Assembly (NCBI GenBank): GCA_964506935.1
Contig: CAZDOD010000149.1
Span: 1 to 7,340, forward strand
DNA: 7,340 nt
Reading direction: 5' to 3'
From: CAZDOD01 sp964506935
GTDB lineage: Bacteria > Desulfobacterota > Zymogenia > Zymogenales > Zymogenaceae
This document shows, one piece after another, positions 1 through 6,040 of the stretch. The notes under the pieces are model-generated. The model worked only from the letters and a program-made list of their open reading frames with translations, made no database searches and was not told the origin of the DNA. Every line of letters begins with the position of its first letter. Positions within the stretch are counted from its first letter, which is position 1. The position numbers were made by a program, and so were the translations under genes.

Positions 1-1
1 A

Positions 2-394
2 CTTTATGTCAAGGATGTAATGACGTCCGATTTGGTCAAAATAACTCCGGATACTAAACTAAAAGAGGTAGAAAAGCTCTTTGAGAAGCATGATTTCAAC
101 TCCCTTCCGGTGTTGGATGGAGATAAAATTGTAGGAATCGTGACAAAGCTCGACTTCCTCAGGCATTTTGTCCTCACGCCGAAATCGATCATCCCGCCTT
201 ACAAACAGCTATTGGAGGATAAGGCGAAGGACATCATGAACAAGACGATGATTACCCTGTCCCCCGAGACTCCCCTGACGAGGGTGCTTGAGTTGATGGT
301 CGAGACGAAGCTGAGGAGCTTTCTGGTGACCGACCCCGAAATGAAGCTATTGGGCATCGTCTCGAGGGAGGATATCATCAGTGAGCTGAAATAG
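2..394 (+). CDS. CBS-domain-pair protein, 3' part only (5' end outside window)
   Basis: The reading frame is open from the first complete codon and ends at TAG 392-394, giving 130 visible residues. An ATG lies at 20-22, but the codons before it read L-Y-V-K-D-V and run straight into MTSDLV. That 'VKDVMTxxxxxITPDTxL' pattern is the usual start of a CBS motif, so the true start is probably left of the window. Two CBS repeats are visible. The first runs from about VKDVM to the GIVTKLDFLRHF segment. The second runs from AKDIMNKTM to LLGIVSREDII at the C-terminus. A linker of roughly 25 residues containing SIIPPYKQ separates them. CBS pairs generally bind adenine nucleotides or S-adenosylmethionine and act as regulatory modules. 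No catalytic domain is visible, though one could lie upstream. The protein ends directly after the second CBS motif, so it is not the CBS-plus-ACT layout of AcuB. Its link to the downstream acyl-CoA genes is unproven. Confidence 0.9.
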   Translation, partial: LYVKDVMTSDLVKITPDTKLKEVEKLFEKHDFNSLPVLDGDKIVGIVTKLDFLRHFVLTPKSIIPPYKQLLEDKAKDIMNKTMITLSPETPLTRVLELMVETKLRSFLVTDPEMKLLGIVSREDIISELK

Positions 395-502
395 TCTGCG
401 GAAGGTGGGTGGCCCCGTTATTAGGGGTGATGTGTGGACGATCGGATTTTGTGGGCCTGTATTCAAATCTGCCTCGGCCATGTTTATAGAAGATACGGCT
501 CA

Positions 503-531
503 TTGAAGGTCTTTTTTAGGAAAAATAAAAG
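503..531 (+). promoter_or_regulatory. Possible sigma-70-like promoter for the dehydratase gene
   Basis: TTGAAG (503-508) and TAAAAG (526-531) are separated by 17 bases in an AT-rich stretch 40-70 bases before the dehydratase start. Each hexamer matches the consensus at only about four positions, and other AT-rich hexamers (CTATAG 535-540, TATATA near 560) are possible, so this is tentative. The rest of the 180-bp gap after the CBS gene shows no convincing terminator; the CCCC/GGGG pair near 413-427 lacks a T-run. Confidence 0.3.
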
Positions 532-574
532 ATTCTATAGGAAATTGATATATTTTTATATATAGGGGAAATAT

Positions 575-2032
575 ATGGCGATGATGAATGCCGAGCAGTA
601 TGAGGAGTCTTTGGGGAGGCTTGACCTCGAAGTCTACATGTTCGGAAACAGGATAAAAGACGTCACACAAAACCCGATTATCCGCCCGTCGATGAAGGCG
701 GTCGCCAAAACCTACGAGCTTGCGCATATGCAAGAGCACGAGGACATCATGACGGCGACATCACACCTCACGGGCGAGAGGATAAACCGCTTCTGCCATA
801 TTCACCAGAATATCGAGGATCTCGTAAAGAAGAGCAAGATGGGGAGGTTATTGGGCTCTCACACCGCCTGCTGTTTTCAGCGGTGTGTCGGGATGGACGC
901 CCTAAACGCCCTTTCCATCGTGACGTTTGATATAGATCAAAAATTCGGCACCGATTATTACGGGCGTTTTTTGAAGTATCTGAAATATGTTCAGGAAAAC
1001 GACCTCGTGTGTGACGGCGCCATGACCGACCCGAAGGGGGACAGGGGGCTTTCGCCTCACGAGCAGAAAGACCCCGATATGTTCCTTCGTGTCGTTGAGG
1101 AGAGGCCCGACGGGATTGTCGTCCGCGGCGCAAAGGCCCACCAGACCGGGGCCGTAAACTCCCACGAGGTCATCGTCATGCCGACGATCGCGATGAGACA
1201 GGACGACAAGAACTACGCCGTGTCTTTCGCCCTGCCATCCGATTCAAAGGGGATCATCTACATCATGGGGCGTCAGTCGTGCGATACGAGAAAGCTCGAG
1301 CCCGGAAGGATCGACTGCGGAAATATACTCTACGGGGGCCACGAGGCACTCGTCGTCTTTGACGACGTGTTCGTCCCTAATGATCGGATCTTCATGCTGG
1401 GGGAGTTTGATTTCGCGGGGGAATTGGTCGAGCGATTCGCCTCGTATCACCGGCAGAGCTACGCATGCAAGGTCGGCGTGGGGGACGTCCTGATAGGGGC
1501 GGCCCAGACGATCGCCGAGTATAACGGTGTGGCAAGGGCCTCTCACATCAAAGACAAGATCATCGAGATGAACCATCTGAACGAGACCCTGTATGCGGGG
1601 TGTATCGCATGCGCCTCGGAGGGGCATCGGGAACCGAGCGGCACCTACTGCGTCAACATCCTCCTTGCGAATGTCCATAAGCAGAACGTCACCCGCTTCC
1701 CATACGAGATAGCAAGGCTCGCCCAGGACATCGCGGGCGGGCTCATGGTAACGCTCCCGTCCGAGGACGATTTTAGGTCGCCCGAGATAGGAAAGTGGGT
1801 GGAAAAATATCTACGTGGGGTCTTTGACATCCCGACCGAGAATCGCATGAGGGTGTTGAGGCTAATCGAGAATCTCACCCTCGGATCCGCCGCCGTCGGG
1901 TATCTTACCGAATCGATGCACGGTGCGGGATCGCCGCAGGCCCAGAGGATAATGATATCGAGACAGGTAAATATGAAGGAGAAGCAAAAAAAGGCGAAAA
2001 GACTCTGCGGCATAGTGGAGGAAGAAAAGTAG
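575..2032 (+). CDS. abfD: 4-hydroxybutyryl-CoA dehydratase (4-hydroxybutanoyl-CoA dehydratase / vinylacetyl-CoA isomerase)
   Basis: This 485-residue cytoplasmic flavoenzyme converts 4-hydroxybutyryl-CoA to crotonyl-CoA by radical chemistry using FAD and a [4Fe-4S] cluster; the family also isomerises vinylacetyl-CoA. Length matches the Clostridium aminobutyricum enzyme (about 490). Cluster ligands are visible as C100 and C104 (CCFQRCVGMDA), H292 (YHRQSY) and C298. Active-site equivalents include Q102, M150 (DGAMTDPKGDRG), T191 (KAHQTG), E257 (GGHEALVVFD), Y296, K299 and E446 (TESMHGAGSPQAQR). The H292-to-C298 spacing is one residue shorter than the 292/299 pair I recall for C. aminobutyricum. 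Start choice: AGGGGAA at 564-570 lies 4 bases before ATG 575; ATG 581 or 584 is equally possible and would fit the family N-terminus (M..AEQY). The TAG stop overlaps a cysteine-rich frame downstream. The gene serves 4-aminobutyrate/succinate fermentation in clostridia and the 4-hydroxybutyrate CO2-fixation cycles in archaea; which role applies here is not decided by the window. Confidence 0.97.
   Translation: MAMMNAEQYEESLGRLDLEVYMFGNRIKDVTQNPIIRPSMKAVAKTYELAHMQEHEDIMTATSHLTGERINRFCHIHQNIEDLVKKSKMGRLLGSHTACCFQRCVGMDALNALSIVTFDIDQKFGTDYYGRFLKYLKYVQENDLVCDGAMTDPKGDRGLSPHEQKDPDMFLRVVEERPDGIVVRGAKAHQTGAVNSHEVIVMPTIAMRQDDKNYAVSFALPSDSKGIIYIMGRQSCDTRKLEPGRIDCGNILYGGHEALVVFDDVFVPNDRIFMLGEFDFAGELVERFASYHRQSYACKVGVGDVLIGAAQTIAEYNGVARASHIKDKIIEMNHLNETLYAGCIACASEGHREPSGTYCVNILLANVHKQNVTRFPYEIARLAQDIAGGLMVTLPSEDDFRSPEIGKWVEKYLRGVFDIPTENRMRVLRLIENLTLGSAAVGYLTESMHGAGSPQAQRIMISRQVNMKEKQKKAKRLCGIVEEEK
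1987..1993 (+). other. A AAA AAG slippery heptamer near the 3' end of abfD (possible -1 frameshift site)
   Basis: In the dehydratase frame the codons read CAA AAA AAG, so the heptamer A-AAA-AAG sits in exactly the phase used by the E. coli dnaX frameshift signal. A -1 slip would leave the dehydratase after about residue 473 and enter the frame of the cysteine-rich protein, which is open from 1828 to 2304. AAGGAG (1976-1981) lies 5 bases upstream, closer than the 10 or so bases that stimulate -1 slipping in dnaX. Only a weak imperfect hairpin (about 2002-2016) follows. The site may be chance in a lysine-rich tail. Confidence 0.3.
2017..2021 (+). promoter_or_regulatory. Shine-Dalgarno GGAGG inside the abfD 3' end, serving the cysteine-rich ORF
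   Basis: GGAGG is followed by 7 bases (AAGAAAA) and then GTA at 2029-2031, in frame with the cysteine-rich protein. Spacing is ideal for initiation at 2029. GTAG overlaps the abfD stop TAG in the same way that ATGA or GTGA overlaps do in translationally coupled genes. This site is the main argument for placing the start of the small protein at the non-canonical codon GTA. Confidence 0.5.
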
Positions 2033-2304
2033 AATACAGGGTCGCCTTAAAATACTGCGGGGGGTGCAATCCCACATACGACAGGGTCGGGGCGGTAAGG
2101 GAAATAGAAAGGTCATCTGGTGGCGTCATCTCTTTTGTCGATCCAAATGTCGGGGAGTTTGATTTCGTGCTAGTCGTCTGCGGATGTAGTGTGGAGTGCG
2201 CCGATGTAAGGAAATTTTCAGGCATGAGGATTATACGTATATCGTCATTTGAAGATGCCCGTGCCTTGGTCGATAGAATCAGGGGGGGAGATTTGGATTT
2301 ATGA
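2029..2304 (+). CDS. Small cysteine-rich protein (CGGC ... CGCxxxC) overlapping abfD; non-canonical start
   Basis: This frame encodes about 91 residues from GTA 2029 to TGA 2302-2304. Near the N-terminus it reads VALKYCGGCNPTYDRV, then a predicted helix (VGAVREIE), two hydrophobic strands (GGVISFV and FDFVLVVCGC), a second cysteine cluster CGCSVECAD, and a C-terminal strand-helix (MRIIRISSFEDARALVDRI). Alternating strands and helices and five cysteines in two clusters suggest a small alpha/beta protein binding a metal or Fe-S cluster, or with thiol chemistry. I recall similar YCGGCNPxYDR proteins in anaerobes but no assigned function. Between the in-frame TGA at 1825 and a GTG at 2167 there is no ATG, GTG or TTG, and starting at 2167 would remove the CGGC motif. 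Candidate starts are GTA 2029 (with GGAGG), CTG 2005, or entry by -1 frameshifting; a sequence error is also possible. Coupling to abfD suggests a role with the dehydratase, for example in cluster supply or protection (inference). Confidence 0.7.
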   Translation, partial: VEYRVALKYCGGCNPTYDRVGAVREIERSSGGVISFVDPNVGEFDFVLVVCGCSVECADVRKFSGMRIIRISSFEDARALVDRIRGGDLDL

Positions 2305-2324
2305 TTTGCTAAAAACTTTTTTAA

Positions 2325-2359
2325 TTGACAGTTTTTATGTTTGTATGAGAAACTTATAA
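2325..2359 (+). promoter_or_regulatory. Possible promoter for the acyl-CoA synthetase gene
   Basis: A perfect TTGACA lies at 2325-2330 and TTATAA at 2354-2359, but they are 23 bases apart, longer than a standard spacer. TATGAG at 2344-2349 is too close (13). The pieces are suggestive rather than convincing. The rest of the 188-bp gap (2305-2492) shows no FadR-like palindrome and no clear terminator for the upstream genes. Confidence 0.25.
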
Positions 2360-2492
2360 GAGTTTAGGGGATTGATTTTTATCGTTTACAGGATGGTATT
2401 TGGAAGTGAAAAGGATTCCAGGAAACTAGGATATCTATTTCAAATTGTACATGGATCTGAAGATGGATGAAAAAGAAGATTAGGAGGATTCT

Positions 2493-4412
2493 ATGCATCA
2501 CGACGAGACGCGATTTTTACCCTACAAGACGTATGCCGAGCTTCATAAGATGTCGGTAGAGGACCCCGAAGGTTTCTGGGGAGGTTGTGCCGAGTATCTT
2601 CACTGGTACAAAAAATGGGACAAGGTACTTGACGATACGAACCCCCCATTTTACCGCTGGTTTGTCGGGGGCAAGACGAATATATGTTACAACGCCGTAG
2701 ACCGCCACGCCCTCGGCGATAAAAGGGGGAGTGCCGCAATCATTTGGGAGTCCCCCACTACGGGGCAGTCTAGGATACTTACGTATTATCAACTCTACAA
2801 AGAGGTAAACCGGTTTTCCGGCGTGCTTAAAAACCTCGGGGTCAAAAAGGGAGACAGGGTGATAATATATCTCCCGATGGTTCCCGAGGCGGTTGTCGCA
2901 ATGCTTTCCTGTGTTCGGATCGGTGCCATACACAGCGTCGTCTTCGGCGGATTTTCGGTTGAATCTCTGGCCGGTAGGATCAACGACGCAAAGCCGAAGC
3001 TGGTTATCTGTGCCGAGGCAGGAAGCAGGAAGGGGAAGGAGGTGCCGCTGAAAAAAATGGTCGACGCCGGCCTTGACGCCGCAACGGCCAAGGTGGAAAA
3101 GGTCATCGTCCTAGACCGCGGCATAGGCGATACGAATCTAAAAAAGGACAGGGACATCCTGTGGAGTGATGCCCTGGATAAATACGGTGAGAAATATGTA
3201 GAACCCGAACAGCTCGACTCCACCGATCCCTCATATATACTATACACCTCCGGCACCACCGGAAAGCCGAAGGGGGTTGTTAGGGACACCGGGGGATACA
3301 TGGTCGCCCTTCACGCCTCGATGGGTCAGATATACGATGTCGGCGAGGGCGATGTATACTGGTCGACCTCGGACATCGGCTGGGTCGTCGGGCACTCCTA
3401 TATCGTCTACGGGCCCCTGTTGAAGGGCGTCCCAACGGTGATGTTCGAGGGGACCCCGGATCACCCCGACCCGGGAATCTGGTGGGATATCGTGGAGAAA
3501 TACGGCATCACGACGATCTTCTCGGCACCGACGGCGCTTCGGATATTGAGGAAGTTTCCCGAAAAGTGGTTCAAGGAAAAGGACTTGAGCTCGATAAAAT
3601 ACTTCTTTATGGCAGGAGAGCCTCTCGACGAGCCCACTTACCAGTGGGCGACCGATAATCTCGGGACGAAGGTAATAGACCACTACTGGCAGACCGAATC
3701 GGGTTGGCCGATGCTGACCAATATGCCCGGCGTGGAGTTTCTGCCGATAAAGCCCGGCTCACCCACCAAGCCCGCAATGGGCTACCGCTTTCTGGTCGTA
3801 AACGAGGCCGGAGAAGAGATGCCTAGGGGGGAGAAGGGCTTTATGGTGGCCGAGGGACCGATCCCGCCGGGGACACTAATGACGATCTGGGGGGATGACG
3901 AGCGGTATAAGGAGAGCTACTGGGACACCTATCCCGGAAAGAATTTCTATCACACAGGCGATTTTGCCATTGAGGACGAGGACGGCTACTTCTGGATGCT
4001 GGGCCGTGCCGATGAGGTTCTGAATGTCGCCGGACACCGTCTTGGAACGAGGGAGGTTGAGGAAGTGCTTTCGGGTCACCCGAAGGTGGCCGAGACATCG
4101 GTCATCGGCGTGGCCGACGAGATCAAGGGGGAGGGGATATTCGCCTTCATCGTCCTCAAGGCCGATGTGGAGCCGTCGGACAAGATCCACGATGAGCTGA
4201 TAAAGCTCGTAAGGGATAAGATAGGCCCCGTTGCGACCCCGAAGGAGCTCCGATTTATCAAGATGCTGCCGAAGACGAGGAGCGGAAAGATCATGAGGAG
4301 GGTAATAAAGGCGATGGCAGAAGGTAGGGACTTAGGGGATCTCTCGACGATCGAGGACGGCGCAACGGTCGAGGAGATCGCAAAGGCCCTAAAAGAAGCA
4401 GGTGTAAAATAG
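2493..4412 (+). CDS. prpE: Propionyl-CoA synthetase-type AMP-forming acyl-CoA synthetase (PrpE/Acs family)
   Basis: This 639-residue cytoplasmic enzyme activates a short carboxylic acid with ATP and CoA through an acyl-AMP intermediate. Visible family motifs are the phosphate loop YTSGTTGKPKG (251-261), YWQTES (398-403), YHTGD (486-490), the hinge region GRADEVLNVAGHRLGTREVE (504-523) and the C-terminal LPKTRSGKIMRR with catalytic K599. Segments NPPFYRWF, GWVVGHSYIVY, GEPLDEPT, YWQTESGWPM and the tail EGRDLGDLSTI resemble PrpE (propionate) more than acetyl-CoA synthetase. W399, equivalent to the tryptophan that closes the acyl pocket in Acs, is kept, and V299 replaces the Acs pocket threonine. 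This favours C2-C3 acids (propionate, perhaps 3-hydroxypropionate) over 4-hydroxybutyrate. AGGAGG at 2482-2487, 5 bases before ATG 2493, fixes the start. The gene stands alone, between a 188-bp gap and a strong terminator. K599 is the residue acetylated in this family, and a deacylase gene lies directly opposite. Exact substrate is unproven. Confidence 0.93.
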   Translation: MHHDETRFLPYKTYAELHKMSVEDPEGFWGGCAEYLHWYKKWDKVLDDTNPPFYRWFVGGKTNICYNAVDRHALGDKRGSAAIIWESPTTGQSRILTYYQLYKEVNRFSGVLKNLGVKKGDRVIIYLPMVPEAVVAMLSCVRIGAIHSVVFGGFSVESLAGRINDAKPKLVICAEAGSRKGKEVPLKKMVDAGLDAATAKVEKVIVLDRGIGDTNLKKDRDILWSDALDKYGEKYVEPEQLDSTDPSYILYTSGTTGKPKGVVRDTGGYMVALHASMGQIYDVGEGDVYWSTSDIGWVVGHSYIVYGPLLKGVPTVMFEGTPDHPDPGIWWDIVEKYGITTIFSAPTALRILRKFPEKWFKEKDLSSIKYFFMAGEPLDEPTYQWATDNLGTKVIDHYWQTESGWPMLTNMPGVEFLPIKPGSPTKPAMGYRFLVVNEAGEEMPRGEKGFMVAEGPIPPGTLMTIWGDDERYKESYWDTYPGKNFYHTGDFAIEDEDGYFWMLGRADEVLNVAGHRLGTREVEEVLSGHPKVAETSVIGVADEIKGEGIFAFIVLKADVEPSDKIHDELIKLVRDKIGPVATPKELRFIKMLPKTRSGKIMRRVIKAMAEGRDLGDLSTIEDGATVEEIAKALKEAGVK

Positions 4413-4427
4413 TTTTAAGCAAGATAG

Positions 4428-4460
4428 AAAAAATAGGGCCGGCATTTGCCGGCCTTTTTT
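4428..4460. terminator. Strong bidirectional intrinsic terminator between convergent genes
   Basis: Stem GGCCGGC (4437-4443), loop ATTT, stem GCCGGCC (4448-4454), preceded by A6 (4428-4433) and followed by T6 (4455-4460). The GC-rich stem with a T-run on each strand should end the synthetase transcript rightward and the deacylase transcript leftward. It begins 16 bases after the synthetase stop and about 110 bases beyond the deacylase stop. Confidence 0.92.
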
Positions 4461-4568
4461 ATTTGGATGAAAAATTCTAAAGGGAGGATTAGTTCCTCAT
4501 CGTGTAATCGAAATCTCAAAGAGGAAAACGATAGAACTTTTCTTGTGGGTGATTTTTGTATCTAAAAC

Positions 4569-5705
4569 CTACCCCTTCGCGCCGATGATTGGAAAGACCG
4601 TCTCTTTGAGATATGTGATGATCCGGTCTATCTCCTTTGTGTTTCTCTCCTTTGTGGGGCCCGTGACGTAGATGTGCATATCTGTGAGGCCCCCCCCCTC
4701 TATCTCGGGGCCGGCGAGGAGCCCGCCGATAAGCCCGGCATAGGGATTTACGAGCTCTATACCGTTGATTGCGGCCCATGCGAGGGTCCAGCTCCGGGAG
4801 ACGTTGTCGACGTTATAGCCGCCGCCCCCCGTAGCGACGAGCTTATCTGTAATCGAGCATATCTCCTGTACCATTCTCTCGAAGCTGTTGTTTGTGAGAG
4901 AGAGATTCGCAAGAGGATCTGAGGCTACGGAGTCAACCCCCAATTGCGCAATGATCAGGTCGGGCGAGAATGCCTCTACGGCAGGGGGGACTATTTCATA
5001 GAAGGCTTTTAGCGCCAGGTCGTCATCGGTCTGTGGGGGGAGGGGGATATTGATATTTGTCCCTCTCCCCTTTCCCCTCCCTATCTCGTTTTCAAATCCT
5101 GTTCCAGGATAAAGCGTGTGGCCCGATTGGTGCATGGATATCACGAGCGCCCCGTCGTCCTCGAAAAAGGCATGCTCAACGGCGTTTCCGTGGTGGGCGT
5201 CGACGTCTATGTAGCAGAACCTTTTTCCATCCTTCCTTAGGAGTCTTCCCGCTATGCAGAGGTCGTTTATGTAGCAGAATCCCTCGGCATAGTCCGGAAA
5301 GGCGTGGTGGAATCCCCCCATGGTGTTAAAGGAGCGGGCCTTCCCGTCGGTCTCGAGGACGTGTCTCATCCCCACGAGAGTCCCGCCCGCCGCGAGGTTC
5401 GATTTTTCGAACATATCGGGGAATATCGGATTGTCGGAGGTGCCCAGCCCCGCCTGGACGGTATCTTCAGTTATCTCCCCCTTGCCGGCCGCCTTTAATG
5501 CATTCAGGTATCTCTCGGTATGAAAGATGAGGAGCGTCTCTTCGGGTATAGGCTCGGGGGGGACTATCGAGATCCACGGTTCATCAAAAAGACCATACTT
5601 CTTCGAGAGCTCGAAGGTCATATCCGTCCTTTCGGGCCTGAAGGGATGGTTGGGGCTGTATTCGAAGTCCGATCCCTCTTTGGAATATATAAAAAAGCTC
5701 TTCAT
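4569..5705 (-). CDS. Class I histone-deacetylase-fold protein, AcuC-like lysine deacylase
   Basis: This 378-residue protein has the arginase/deacetylase fold and should remove acetyl or other acyl groups from lysine (or act on a polyamine-type substrate) using zinc. Catalytic features are all present: paired histidines H133-H134 (GGFHHAF), zinc ligands D169 and H171 (DVDAHHGN), third zinc ligand D258 (QLGVDS), and the transition-state tyrosine Y297 (GGGGYN). HHGNA replaces the more usual HHGDG. The length fits AcuC (about 390). In Bacillus subtilis AcuC deacetylates and reactivates AcsA; here the gene converges on a synthetase carrying the modifiable K599, so the same relation is plausible (inference). 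No GNAT acetyltransferase (AcuA-like) is seen in the window. The start is firm because an in-frame TAA lies two codons upstream of the ATG at 5705; the Shine-Dalgarno is weak. A minus-strand promoter near 5850 would give a leader of about 135 bases. Other substrates are possible, since the fold also covers acetylpolyamine hydrolases. Confidence 0.93.
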   Translation of the reverse strand: MKSFFIYSKEGSDFEYSPNHPFRPERTDMTFELSKKYGLFDEPWISIVPPEPIPEETLLIFHTERYLNALKAAGKGEITEDTVQAGLGTSDNPIFPDMFEKSNLAAGGTLVGMRHVLETDGKARSFNTMGGFHHAFPDYAEGFCYINDLCIAGRLLRKDGKRFCYIDVDAHHGNAVEHAFFEDDGALVISMHQSGHTLYPGTGFENEIGRGKGRGTNINIPLPPQTDDDLALKAFYEIVPPAVEAFSPDLIIAQLGVDSVASDPLANLSLTNNSFERMVQEICSITDKLVATGGGGYNVDNVSRSWTLAWAAINGIELVNPYAGLIGGLLAGPEIEGGGLTDMHIYVTGPTKERNTKEIDRIITYLKETVFPIIGAKG

Positions 5706-5846
5706 GGTCTTTTAGAAAATTTATTATTCCTCATACCCCACCCTCTTGGTCATCTGGCTGAATTTAAAAAAATGACCTGAGATTGTTTTTTTTCGGCGGG
5801 GTAAAAGGAAGAGAAAAATCCTAAGTAAGGGTACAATAACACATAT

Positions 5847-5874
5847 ATTCTATATGAATCTCATTTTAAGTCAA
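5847..5874 (-). promoter_or_regulatory. Probable sigma-70-like promoter of the deacylase gene
   Basis: Read on the minus strand, TTGACT (5874-5869) is followed after 16 bases by TAGAAT (5852-5847). Each hexamer matches the consensus at five of six positions. Transcription would start near 5840, leaving a leader of about 135 bases before the ATG at 5705. Confidence 0.5.
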
Positions 5875-5887
5875 CTGAAAACTATTC

Positions 5888-5933
5888 GGAAGGGGACTAA
5901 ATCGATATTTGGTCTTTTCCCCCTGATTTTTTT
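5888..5933 (+). other. Hairpin followed by T7, terminator-like, upstream of fadR
   Basis: GACTAAAT (5895-5902) pairs with ATTTGGTC (5907-5914) around a CGAT loop, with one G-T pair. GGG (5892-5894) can extend the stem with CCC (5919-5921) if TTTT is bulged. CTGA and T7 (5927-5933) follow. The shape resembles an intrinsic terminator on the plus strand, yet no convincing plus-strand gene lies just upstream. It may insulate fadR from transcription antisense to the deacylase, or may be chance. Confidence 0.35.
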
Positions 5934-5986
5934 AGTTATGAGCCATAGATTTTTAAATTAGTAACTTTAAATTTATAAAAAAAGTC

Positions 5987-6016
5987 TTGACATCATTTGA
6001 CTTTCTGTGATAAAAA
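5987..6016 (+). promoter_or_regulatory. Promoter of fadR
   Basis: A perfect TTGACA (5987-5992) is followed after 18 bases by TAAAAA (6011-6016). TGA directly before the second hexamer gives an extended -10 (TGn). Transcription would start at about 6023-6025, inside the FadR operator, so repressor binding would block initiation. A GATAAA reading at 6009-6014 with a 16-base spacer is an alternative. Confidence 0.65.
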
Positions 6017-6022
6017 TTACGT

Positions 6023-6040
6023 TGAATGAATAGTCATTCA
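6023..6040. promoter_or_regulatory. FadR-type operator, perfect inverted repeat
   Basis: TGAATGA-ATAG-TCATTCA is an exact 7-base inverted repeat with a 4-base spacer. It matches at every position the consensus I recall for Bacillus subtilis FadR, TGAATGAMTANTCATTCA. It sits just after the fadR -10 element and about 50 bases before the fadR start, which indicates autorepression. I see no second copy in the window. Confidence 0.88.

Noticed and set aside
413..427. CCCC/GGGG inverted repeat after the CBS gene as a terminator
   Set aside because: Four-base stem with no T-run after it; not enough for an intrinsic terminator.
429..488. 19-residue frame between the CBS gene and abfD
   Set aside because: Too short, no recognisable feature, and only a weak GGGG upstream.
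1645..2225. Long minus-strand frames across the 3' half of abfD and the cysteine-rich gene
   Set aside because: They are antisense shadows: proline/serine/arginine-rich, no domain, and they overlap a well-supported plus-strand gene.
4674..5780. Plus-strand frames opposite the deacylase gene
   Set aside because: Low-complexity arginine/proline-rich translations with no family signal, antisense to a complete catalytic protein.
5854..5961. 35-codon plus-strand frame encoding a short basic then hydrophobic peptide
   Set aside because: No Shine-Dalgarno before the ATG, it overlaps the minus-strand promoter candidate and a hairpin, and AT-rich DNA gives such peptides by chance.
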